Assembly: GCA_915275065.1 (NCBI GenBank)
Contig: CAJZGD010000098.1
Location: 1 to 9,195, forward strand
Reading direction: 5' to 3'
DNA length: 9,195 nucleotides
Source of the DNA: an uncultured Corynebacterium sp.
GTDB taxonomy: Bacteria > Actinomycetota > Actinomycetes > Mycobacteriales > Mycobacteriaceae
Within the stretch, counting starts at the first letter, position 1. Each line of letters begins with the position of its first letter. Made by a program: the position numbers and the translations under genes. The notes under the pieces are model-generated. The model was not told the DNA's origin, did no database searches, and saw nothing but the letters and a program-made list of their open reading frames with translations. Below are positions 1-4,891 of this stretch, piece by piece.

Positions 1-170
1 CTGGCGGGTCCGGTGCTGGGAACGGTGGGCCATCTGACGCTCCCGGCGGTTCTGGTGCCCCAGCTGGCGCACCTGGCGCACCTGGTGGGAAGCCGGGTGA
101 CAACGAATCAGGTCAAACTGGCTCGAACACCAGTAAATCCACCAGTAAATCCGCAACTGCCGACTCCTAA
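1..170 (+). CDS. 3' end of a protein with a Gly/Ala/Pro-rich C-terminal tail
   Basis: An open frame enters from the left edge (first whole codon at base 3) and stops at the TAA at 168-170, leaving 55 visible residues. The first part is Gly/Ala/Pro-rich (for example GGSGAGNGGPSDAPGGSGAP, then GAPAGAPGAPGG). It then turns Ser/Thr/Asn/Lys-rich (TSKSTSKSATADS) up to the end. There is no folded domain in this piece, so the gene's function cannot be read from it. Low-complexity ends of this kind occur on cell-envelope or secreted actinobacterial proteins and also on cytoplasmic proteins, so location is undetermined. The frame is believable because its codons are regular, no other frame gives a better product, and the composition changes abruptly after the stop. 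Confidence 0.7.
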   Translation, partial: GGSGAGNGGPSDAPGGSGAPAGAPGAPGGKPGDNESGQTGSNTSKSTSKSATADS

Positions 171-201
171 GCTGAACCTGCCGGGCTAACACTGGACTTG
201 G

Positions 202-233
202 AACGCCCTTGGCAAGATTGTGGGTGTTCTTTC
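202..233 (+). terminator. possible weak intrinsic terminator after the first gene
   Basis: A 7-bp stem pairs AACGCCC (202-208) with GGGTGTT (222-228), including one G-U pair, around a 13-nt loop. It is followed only by CTTTC, not a real U-run. It lies 32 bases after the stop codon of the first gene, where a terminator is expected. The weak tail keeps this tentative. Confidence 0.3.
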
Positions 234-245
234 GCTAGCAGCATG

Positions 246-317
246 TTTGCTGAGCTGGGGTTCTGGTTCATTAGGGGCGGTACAGGGCTGGGCTGGTGGC
301 AAACTCAAGCTCAGCAC
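246..317. repeat. Palindrome R1
   Basis: The left arm around TGCTGAGCTGGGGTT (248-262) pairs imperfectly with AACTCAAGCTCAGCA (302-316), leaving a G-rich loop of about 40 nt. The right side matches R2 very closely. It is the first element of the mosaic, 75 bases after the stop of the preceding gene. Confidence 0.75.
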
Positions 318-345
318 TTCTGATGCCTGCTGGAGGACCAGGAGG

Positions 346-442
346 CAGCATATGTTCTAAGCATGGTTTCTAGTTGTTGGCACTTATTCCTCCTGGGGCA
401 ACGGGGGGCTGGTGGATGAAAACCATGCTTAGAACAGATGCT
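346..442. repeat. Palindrome P1
   Basis: A perfect 15-bp core stem pairs TTCTAAGCATGGTTT (355-369) with AAACCATGCTTAGAA (420-434). Pairing weakens outward because the right arm reads CAGATGC where the other P copies have CATATGC. The loop (TAGTTGTTGGC onward) is close to that of P3, but its inner stem is degraded. Confidence 0.8.
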
Positions 443-470
443 AGGGCCTGACCCACCCGCACACCTAACT

Positions 471-570
471 GCTGCATATGTTCTAAGCATGGTTTTCAAA
501 ATCTGCCGCCCCAAACTCCCAAGAGCTGGTATGCCCATCAGGAAAAGACCATGCTTAGAACATATGCAGC
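471..570. repeat. Palindrome P2 (best-preserved arms)
   Basis: The arms at 471-492 and 549-570 are perfectly complementary over 22 bp, the longest exact stem in the array. Their core is CATATGTTCTAAGCATGG. The 56-nt loop is unrelated to the loops of P1, P3 and P4, so either the loop was replaced or the copy has a different history. It sits directly after P1 with no R or Q element between them. Confidence 0.85.
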
Positions 571-607
571 AGGATACCGGCGGCCTCTGGGCATGACCTC
601 AAAACTG

Positions 608-670
608 CTTTAGCTCGGGTTCCGCTCCAGAGGCAGGGATTTGGGAATGTATTAGCCGGAACCCAAGCTA
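608..670. repeat. Palindrome Q1
   Basis: TAGCTCGGGTTCCG (611-624) pairs with CGGAACCCAAGCTA (657-670) with one mismatch. The 32-nt loop is nearly identical to that of Q2. It follows P2 through the conserved linker. Confidence 0.8.
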
Positions 671-700
671 ACGGAAAGGCCACTCCCCAAGCGTCAAGTT

Positions 701-768
701 TGCTGAGCTAGAGTTTCGGCCGATTCAGTTCACAAGGGTTTGGAGAAACCTCAAACTCAAGCTCAGCA
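701..768. repeat. Palindrome R2
   Basis: TGCTGAGCTAGAGTTT (701-716) pairs with AAACTCAAGCTCAGCA (753-768) with a single mismatch. Between R2 and P3 is a short linker (ATCTAATACCTGCTG) related to those after R1 and Q2. Confidence 0.8.
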
Positions 769-795
769 GATCTAATACCTGCTGATGTACAGGGC

Positions 796-895
796 GCAGC
801 ACAAGTTCTAAGCATGGTTTTCTAGTTGTTGGCCCATATTCTTCCTGGGCCAACAGGGACTGGTAAATGAAAACCATGCTTAGAAGATGTGCAGC
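796..895. repeat. Palindrome P3 with perfect inner stem
   Basis: The outer core stem is 17 bp and exact: TTCTAAGCATGGTTTTC (806-822) with GAAAACCATGCTTAGAA (869-885). The loop carries a second exact 9-bp stem, GTTGGCCCA (828-836) with TGGGCCAAC (846-854), around a 9-nt loop. The two-stem layout recurs in P4. Confidence 0.85.
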
Positions 896-935
896 AGGGC
901 ACCGGCAACCTCTGGGCATGACCTCGAAACTGCTT

Positions 936-994
936 TAGCTTGGATTCCGCTCCAGAGACAGGGATTTGGGAATGTATTAGCCGGAACCCAAGCT
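936..994. repeat. Palindrome Q2, fused to an R-type right flank
   Basis: AGCTTGGATTCCG (937-949) pairs with CGGAACCCAAGCT (982-994) with one mismatch. Past CAAGCT (989-994) the sequence continues as CAGCAC, the right end of an R element, instead of the Q-type continuation seen in Q1 and Q3. This makes it a hybrid element. Confidence 0.8.
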
Positions 995-1026
995 CAGCAC
1001 TTTTAATACCCGTTACTCCGCCTAAA

Positions 1027-1123
1027 CTGCATATGTTCTAAGCATGGTTTCCGTTTTTGGCTCATCTTCTTCCTGAGCCAATGAAATGTTGCCGATAGAA
1101 GTCCAAGCTTAGAACATATGCAG
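1027..1123. repeat. Palindrome P4 with inner stem
   Basis: The outer stem is 17 bp and exact: CTGCATATGTTCTAAGC (1027-1043) with GCTTAGAACATATGCAG (1107-1123). The inner stem is 8 bp and exact: TTGGCTCA (1057-1064) with TGAGCCAA (1074-1081), with the same 9-nt loop length as P3. The inner stem differs from P3 at one base pair, and both sides changed together. Confidence 0.85.
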
Positions 1124-1164
1124 CAGGACACCGGCAACCTCCAGCAGATACGACACCAGGATTG

Positions 1165-1230
1165 CTTTAGCTTGGGTTCCACCCCAAAAGCAGGAATTTG
1201 GGGCACTTTCACCCGGAACCCAAGCTAAAG
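1165..1230. repeat. Palindrome Q3 with perfect arms
   Basis: CTTTAGCTTGGGTTCC (1165-1180) pairs exactly with GGAACCCAAGCTAAAG (1215-1230), 16 bp. The loop holds a second exact 7-bp stem, CCCCAAA (1182-1188) with TTTGGGG (1197-1203), so this copy has the same two-stem layout as P3 and P4. It follows P4 through the conserved linker. Confidence 0.85.
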
Positions 1231-1260
1231 GAAAAGGCCAGGCCCCCTCCCCAACCTCAT

Positions 1261-1276
1261 GTTCACTGAGCTGGAG
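1261..1276. repeat. R3, left half of an R palindrome
   Basis: TTCACTGAGCTGGAGTTC (from 1262) matches the left arm of R2 and is preceded by the same kind of Q-to-R linker. No matching right arm (AACTCAAGCTCAG) follows. The mosaic therefore ends inside an R element, about 120 bases before the next gene. Confidence 0.6.
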
Positions 1277-1328
1277 TTCGAAGCACCCGATTCCGCCCCC
1301 GATCACTGGCACTGGGCCAGGCCCTGCC

Positions 1329-1354
1329 TTGCCACCGCACCCAAAATGTGGCAA
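1329..1354. promoter_or_regulatory. Inverted repeat upstream of the HXXEE gene promoter
   Basis: TTGCCAC (1329-1335) and GTGGCAA (1348-1354) form an exact 7-bp inverted repeat with a 12-nt centre. It lies 9 bp before the proposed -35 box, a position suited to an activator or repressor site. A small hairpin (GGGCC-A-GGCCC, 1314-1324) lies just before it. The regulatory role is inferred from position only. Confidence 0.3.
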
Positions 1355-1363
1355 AAACCATGG

Positions 1364-1391
1364 TTGCGTCTCCACTTCGCTCTGCTATATA
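1364..1391 (+). promoter_or_regulatory. Promoter with extended -10, leaderless start for the HXXEE gene
   Basis: The -35 box TTGCGT (1364-1369) is followed after 16 bp by TATATA (1386-1391), which is preceded by TGC, an extended -10 motif. Transcription should begin 7-8 bases downstream, at about 1398-1399, exactly on the A of ATG 1399. There is no Shine-Dalgarno sequence. Leaderless mRNAs are common in Corynebacterium, which agrees. Confidence 0.5.
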
Positions 1392-1398
1392 TAGGAAT

Positions 1399-1914
1399 AT
1401 GTTTGCACTCGGCACACTCGCATTCATTGGTATATCACTGTTTATGGTGCATGAATTTGAGGAGATTATTTGTGTCCGGCCGTACATCAAGCAGCATCGT
1501 GAAGACGAAAAATTCGCCGCCGAAATGTTTGTCGCAGGTGGGGACCAGGTTTATCCCTCGACAGAGAGCATTGCCCTGATGATTGGTGAAGAGTTCGTGC
1601 TCGCTGGCATCATCATGGCGATCGGTATTTTCATCGGATCCATTGAGATTGTGTTAGCCCCATTTATTGCCTTTACCCTGCATCTTATTCCGCATGCGCT
1701 TGAGGCACTGCGCTTTCCCGGTTGGGCACCAGGCAGCCGGACGGCGGTGCTACTGTTCGTACCATCGGTGGCGATCATCGTTGCCGCAATCATGACGCAA
1801 CCGATTCAACCATTGTGGTTGGCCGTGTGGACCGTAGTCATTGGCGTGCTCCTCCTTGCCAACCTGAGGCTCATGCACATGGCCGCCGGGGGCTTTGCCC
1901 AAAAACTTCGCTAG
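1399..1914 (+). CDS. HXXEE-family integral membrane protein
   Basis: From ATG 1399 the protein has 171 residues. It carries the signature that names the HXXEE family: HEFEE at residues 18-22, an EE pair at 64-65 and HLIPH with His at 95 and 99. These are spread over hydrophobic segments at roughly 2-17, 66-100, 115-132 and 140-157, so a membrane protein with clustered His/Glu, perhaps a metal site, is likely. The family has no established reaction. In-frame starts also exist at GTG 1348 and ATG 1360, adding up to 17 residues (including PLRSAIYRN). None of the starts has a ribosome-binding site. I chose 1399 because an extended -10 promoter points to it as a leaderless start. The gene stands between the palindrome mosaic and the regulator-ABC operon; the 79-base gap and separate promoter downstream suggest its own transcript. 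Confidence 0.8.
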   Translation: MFALGTLAFIGISLFMVHEFEEIICVRPYIKQHREDEKFAAEMFVAGGDQVYPSTESIALMIGEEFVLAGIIMAIGIFIGSIEIVLAPFIAFTLHLIPHALEALRFPGWAPGSRTAVLLFVPSVAIIVAAIMTQPIQPLWLAVWTVVIGVLLLANLRLMHMAAGGFAQKLR

Positions 1915-1938
1915 CCCTGAACCACCACCAATAATAGG

Positions 1939-1986
1939 TGACATAAGTGGGACACTCTTGACATAGCGTTGGGTTTATACAACAAT
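1939..1986 (+). promoter_or_regulatory. Promoter and candidate operator of the XRE regulator-ABC operon
   Basis: A consensus -35 box TTGACA (1958-1963) is followed after 17 bp by AACAAT (1981-1986, four of six matches). Transcription would begin around 1993-1994, the first base of the XRE start codon, so this is another leaderless candidate. Overlapping the -35 is a direct repeat TGACATA (1939-1945 and 1959-1965, exactly 20 bp apart), which brackets the small inverted repeat AGTG-GGA-CACT (1946-1956). That arrangement suits a dimeric repressor; autoregulation by the downstream XRE protein is the natural inference. Confidence 0.45.
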
Positions 1987-1993
1987 TAGTCAC

Positions 1994-2254
1994 ATGAGCC
2001 CAAAAAAGCGTCCCACAATCCCTATTTTTAATCGTGTACGATTATTACGTGCAGAACGAGACATGACCCGTGCACAATTGGCTTCTCGGGTTGATGTAAA
2101 TCCGCAAACCATTGGCGCCCTGGAACGAGGCGATCACTCCCCCAGCTTGGATTTAGCCATGCGCATCTGCGAGGTATTCGAACTCCCAGTCGAGGCGGTG
2201 TTCAGCCGAAAACAGTTTGAGCCCATGTCCACCCACATCTATAACCAGGGATGA
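1994..2254 (+). CDS. XRE/Cro-C1 family helix-turn-helix regulator
   Basis: This 86-residue protein is almost entirely a Cro/C1-type DNA-binding domain. The HTH spans about residues 25-46 (TRAQLASRVDVNPQTIGALE), followed by the conserved ERGDHSPSLDLAMRICEVFELPVEAVFS. It has the usual length of the small YgzD/YvaO-like regulators that often sit beside ABC exporters. ATG 1994 is the chosen start; it lacks a ribosome-binding site and coincides with a predicted transcription start. It is the first gene of the operon and lies 6 bases before the membrane protein gene. It most likely controls its own promoter, possibly through the TGACATA repeats. The signal it senses cannot be told; no ligand-binding domain is present. 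Confidence 0.9.
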   Translation: MSPKKRPTIPIFNRVRLLRAERDMTRAQLASRVDVNPQTIGALERGDHSPSLDLAMRICEVFELPVEAVFSRKQFEPMSTHIYNQG

Positions 2255-2260
2255 TTATGC

Positions 2261-2833
2261 ATGGGTGAATTCACGCAACGCATGGTCGTTTGGGCTCATC
2301 GCTACCAATTACGACGGGCGGAACGGTGGCAGAAATACTACGACCTGTCGGCAAACAAGTTTCTCAAGTGGCGCACGTTACGACGTCGTAAAGCATTAAT
2401 AGCCACATACTACCTGACGATAGTGATCATGCTGGCCTGCTGCGTGGCGCAACTATGGTGGCAGAACTGGCTGTTTGTGTGGACGCTCTGCACCCCGGTC
2501 GCAATGATGGCACTGCGGGTATTGCGCTTCAGCATCAGGCTCAAGGACTCGGCACCCGACGATTTTTTGGACGAGTATGAGTACGCCGTCATCACCACGT
2601 GGCGGTCGATATCGCTGAAATTGCTTGGCTATCTCATGCTTCCCATAGTGTATACGCTGGCGTTCATCCCCTTGCTCATACCGGAAATAACCGTCCAGGT
2701 GACGTTCACTATCGCGCTCTTGCTCACATTAATTATCGTCATTACCATGACATTACCAACGGTCGCATACGCCATCACCTTCACCGATGGTGCAGACAGT
2801 GAATCAGATAGTGGAAACGGAGGATATCAGTGA
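2261..2833 (+). CDS. Unrecognised four-helix membrane protein of the ABC operon
   Basis: I do not recognise this 190-residue protein. It begins with a basic, aromatic N-terminus of about 44 residues (RYQLRRAERWQKYYDL, then KWRTLRRRK). Two membrane segments follow at roughly 45-65 and 70-87, then an acidic loop near 96-107 (DSAPDDFLDEYEY), then two more at about 120-140 and 147-172, and a short acidic, Gly-rich end. ATG 2261 has AGGGA 9 bases upstream. Its stop overlaps the ATPase start by 4 bases (2830-2833), so the two are probably translated together. Its place between regulator and ATPase suggests an accessory subunit, sensor or immunity-like component of the transporter. It could also be a second, divergent permease, but it is short for that and lacks the EEK...R...EI motif of the permease in this operon. 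Confidence 0.85.
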   Translation: MGEFTQRMVVWAHRYQLRRAERWQKYYDLSANKFLKWRTLRRRKALIATYYLTIVIMLACCVAQLWWQNWLFVWTLCTPVAMMALRVLRFSIRLKDSAPDDFLDEYEYAVITTWRSISLKLLGYLMLPIVYTLAFIPLLIPEITVQVTFTIALLLTLIIVITMTLPTVAYAITFTDGADSESDSGNGGYQ

Positions 2834-3714
2834 CCACTCTAGAAGTACGCAATTTACGCAAAAATTTTGGTGATGTTGCCGCGCTCACCGACGTGTCACT
2901 TACCGTAAAACCCGGCGAAATCTACGGATTCGTTGGATCCAATGGCGCGGGCAAGTCCACAACGATGCGCATCATCCTGGGGGTACTTGCCGCCGACGCC
3001 GGCGAGGTGCTGTGGGACGGCACACCCATCACCGCCGATAATCGGCGCGACATCGGCTACATGCCAGAGGAGCGAGGCCTGTATGCGAAGGAGAAAATCC
3101 TGGACCAGCTGGTGTTTCTGGCCCGGCTGCACGGGCTTGGCACCCAAGAAGCCACCACGAACGCCCAGGGGCTCTTGGAGCAGCTGGGCCTGGCGGAACG
3201 AACAACCAGCCAACTCACGGATCTGAGTCTCGGGAACCAGCAGCGGGTACAGCTGGCGGCATCGCTGGTGCACAATCCCGATGTCTTGGTGCTTGACGAG
3301 CCGTTTTCCGGCCTGGATCCCATCGCCGTCCAGGTGATGAGCGACATGCTCATTTCCCGAGCTCAACAGGGCACACCGGTGATATTTTCGTCCCATCAAT
3401 TAGATTTGGTGCAACGATTGTGTGACCGGGTGGGGATCATCAGCGGTGGGAAAATGCGGGCGCAGGGCACCGTCATGGAGCTCCGCACCCAGGGGCCGGC
3501 CCGATACGAGGTGGGCTCCCCAGTGCCGGCACAGGAATGGTGCCCGGCGGGGTGCCGAATCGTCGCCGAGGAGCCGGGCCAGACGATCATCGAAAAACCC
3601 GAACATGTGAGCGATCAAGATATTCTCGCCGCGGCGTTAGCGGTGGGGCCAGTGCACTCGTTTACCCGACGGGTGCCCGATTTGGTGGACCTATTCAAGG
3701 AGTTTGTGTCATGA
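2830..3714 (+). CDS. ABC transporter ATP-binding protein, NatA-like
   Basis: This 294-residue ABC ATPase powers export through the permease encoded next. All motifs are visible: Walker A GSNGAGKST (36-44), a Q-loop region of NatA type reading GYMPEERGLY (76-85), signature LSLGNQQRVQL (132-142), Walker B VLVLDEP (152-158) with catalytic Glu157, D-loop SGLDP (160-164) and switch His189. The LSLGN form of the signature is usual in actinobacterial NatA-type proteins. Residues after about 220 form a C-terminal extension ending in VPDLVDLFKEFVS, also typical of the group. The GTG start at 2830 overlaps the previous stop and has GGAGG six bases upstream. The closest known relatives export sodium or antimicrobial compounds; the substrate here is not known. 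Two ATPases would dimerise on the cytoplasmic face. Confidence 0.95.
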   Translation: MTTLEVRNLRKNFGDVAALTDVSLTVKPGEIYGFVGSNGAGKSTTMRIILGVLAADAGEVLWDGTPITADNRRDIGYMPEERGLYAKEKILDQLVFLARLHGLGTQEATTNAQGLLEQLGLAERTTSQLTDLSLGNQQRVQLAASLVHNPDVLVLDEPFSGLDPIAVQVMSDMLISRAQQGTPVIFSSHQLDLVQRLCDRVGIISGGKMRAQGTVMELRTQGPARYEVGSPVPAQEWCPAGCRIVAEEPGQTIIEKPEHVSDQDILAAALAVGPVHSFTRRVPDLVDLFKEFVS

Positions 3715-4844
3715 AAACCATTCAAATTGTGGCAGGACAAGAGATCCGGGCACTGCTACGCAGCAAGGGCCTGATGATTACGGTAGTGACCATGCTTGTA
3801 GTGATGATAGCAGCCATATTCGGCACGTCGTGGTACCAGAAGAATCAGGATCAGCCACCAGAGCTTGTGGTGGTGGGCGTTGACTCCGCACCGTTTGCGG
3901 CTGGAAATAATCTGACCGTGACCACCGCCCCAGACCGGAATGCCGCCGAGCAACAAGTACGGGACGGCAAGGATGCAGCACTGGTTGCTACCGATCAGGG
4001 GTTCGAATTGTTGGCGGATGGTGCGCCTTCCGAAAGCCTCGTCACCACCGTCACCGCAGCAGTGCAGCGCATAGCCCAGGAACGGGCGTTAGCGCAGCTT
4101 CATATCACCGAGCAGCAGTACAGTCAGGCCACGCCACCATCCACCATCACCACGGTGAATGTGGGCAGGAACATCGATGCGGCAAACGTGTTCACAACCT
4201 ACCTTGGGGTGTTCATCATGATGACATTCATTATGACGTTCGCAGCCATAGTGGGCAGCCGGGTGACGGAGGAAAAATCGTCCCGGGTGATCGAAATCAT
4301 CCTGTCCAGTGTGCGGCCGCTGAATTTTCTGGCGGGAAAGCTCCTGGGCAGTTTGATTATGGGAGCACTCAGCACGGCAATCATTATCACGGTCGGTGCG
4401 ATTGCGGTGCAGTCCACCGACCTGCTCAAGGGTACGACCATCAGCTATGGCATGATTCCGCTGCTCATAGTGGGCTTTATTCTGGGAATGTTGTTTTTCG
4501 GCAGCCTGTACGCGGCGGCCGGGTCGATGGTGTCGCGCACCGAGGATTTGCAGTCCACCCAGTCGCCCATCCTGATTCTCATGATGGCAACAATGTATGC
4601 GGCCGTGTTCGGCTCCCTCAACGTATCGAGCCCAATTGTGCAGGTCTTGGCGTGGATTCCCCCATTCTCTACGACCCTGACACCCATCTCCTATGCGGCT
4701 AATAACATGTCCCTCGTGCAGCTGGTGGCGTCGTACGTGTTGTTAGCGGCAACGACCGGCGCAGCCCTGTGGCTGAGCGCCCGGATTTATCGCGGTTCGA
4801 TCCTGCATAACGGCCGCAAGGGGTGGGTGTCCGCGCTGCGCTAG
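3711..4844 (+). CDS. ABC-2 type permease, NatB-like
   Basis: This 377-residue membrane subunit pairs with the preceding ATPase. It has the ABC-2 exporter plan: one helix near the N-terminus (about 20-41), a large external domain (about 42-160), then a block of helices at about 162-184, 209-232, 247-270, 285-302 and 336-357, with a hydrophobic stretch near 310-328. The conserved cytoplasmic segment VTEEKSSRVIEIILSSVRP (185-203) is the region that contacts the ATPase in NatB/YhaP-type proteins. ATG 3711 overlaps the ATPase stop as ATGA, with AAGGAG 8 bases upstream. The same frame is open further upstream, but that part lies inside the ATPase gene. It is the last gene of the operon; 47 bases separate it from the convergent dehydrogenase gene, and I see no clear terminator there. 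Confidence 0.95.
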   Translation: MKTIQIVAGQEIRALLRSKGLMITVVTMLVVMIAAIFGTSWYQKNQDQPPELVVVGVDSAPFAAGNNLTVTTAPDRNAAEQQVRDGKDAALVATDQGFELLADGAPSESLVTTVTAAVQRIAQERALAQLHITEQQYSQATPPSTITTVNVGRNIDAANVFTTYLGVFIMMTFIMTFAAIVGSRVTEEKSSRVIEIILSSVRPLNFLAGKLLGSLIMGALSTAIIITVGAIAVQSTDLLKGTTISYGMIPLLIVGFILGMLFFGSLYAAAGSMVSRTEDLQSTQSPILILMMATMYAAVFGSLNVSSPIVQVLAWIPPFSTTLTPISYAANNMSLVQLVASYVLLAATTGAALWLSARIYRGSILHNGRKGWVSALR

Positions 4845-4891
4845 CCGCACGCTTGTCGACGCCCAACCAACGGCCGATCGCGGCACCGCAC

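Larger units (their letters stand above)
246..1276. repeat. Mosaic array of interspersed palindromic repeats (R-P-P-Q-R-P-Q-P-Q-half R)
   Basis: This gene-free stretch is built almost wholly from imperfect inverted repeats of two basic kinds. Family P is about 100 bp, with arms around TTCTAAGCATGG. Families R and Q are about 65-75 bp and share the arm motif AGCTyGrGTTyC. All copies lie in the same orientation. Linkers are conserved too: the P-to-Q linker at 571-607, 896-932 and 1124-1164 contains ACCGGC and ends in CTGCTTTAG or TTGCTTTAG; the Q-to-R linker recurs at 671-700 and 1231-1261 (GGAAAGGCC/GGAAAAGGCC followed by CTCCCCAA or CTCCCCAACC). Short frames found here are by-products of the repeats and do not look like proteins. 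The architecture is like the bacterial interspersed mosaic elements of enterobacteria, but I recognise none of the sequences. It could act as DNA (cruciforms, protein binding) or as transcribed RNA hairpins. Confidence 0.85.

Noticed and set aside
311..1212. Several short minus-strand frames (64-75 codons) in the 311-1212 region
   Set aside because: They coincide with the palindromes, share repeated peptides only because the DNA repeats, lack ribosome-binding sites and resemble no protein.
246..1276. CRISPR array
   Set aside because: Repeats are ~65-100 bp imperfect palindromes with related loops and conserved linkers, not short identical repeats separated by unique equal-length spacers; no cas genes are present.
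246..1276. Integron attC array
   Set aside because: The palindromes do not separate gene cassettes, and I could not place the attC core-site motifs in the arms.
3537..3710. 58-codon upstream extension of the permease
   Set aside because: It lies inside the ATPase gene, and ATG 3711 has a good ribosome-binding site and the usual ATGA coupling.
4845..4891. Bidirectional terminator between the convergent permease and dehydrogenase genes
   Set aside because: I found no stable hairpin followed by a T-run on either strand in the 47-base gap.
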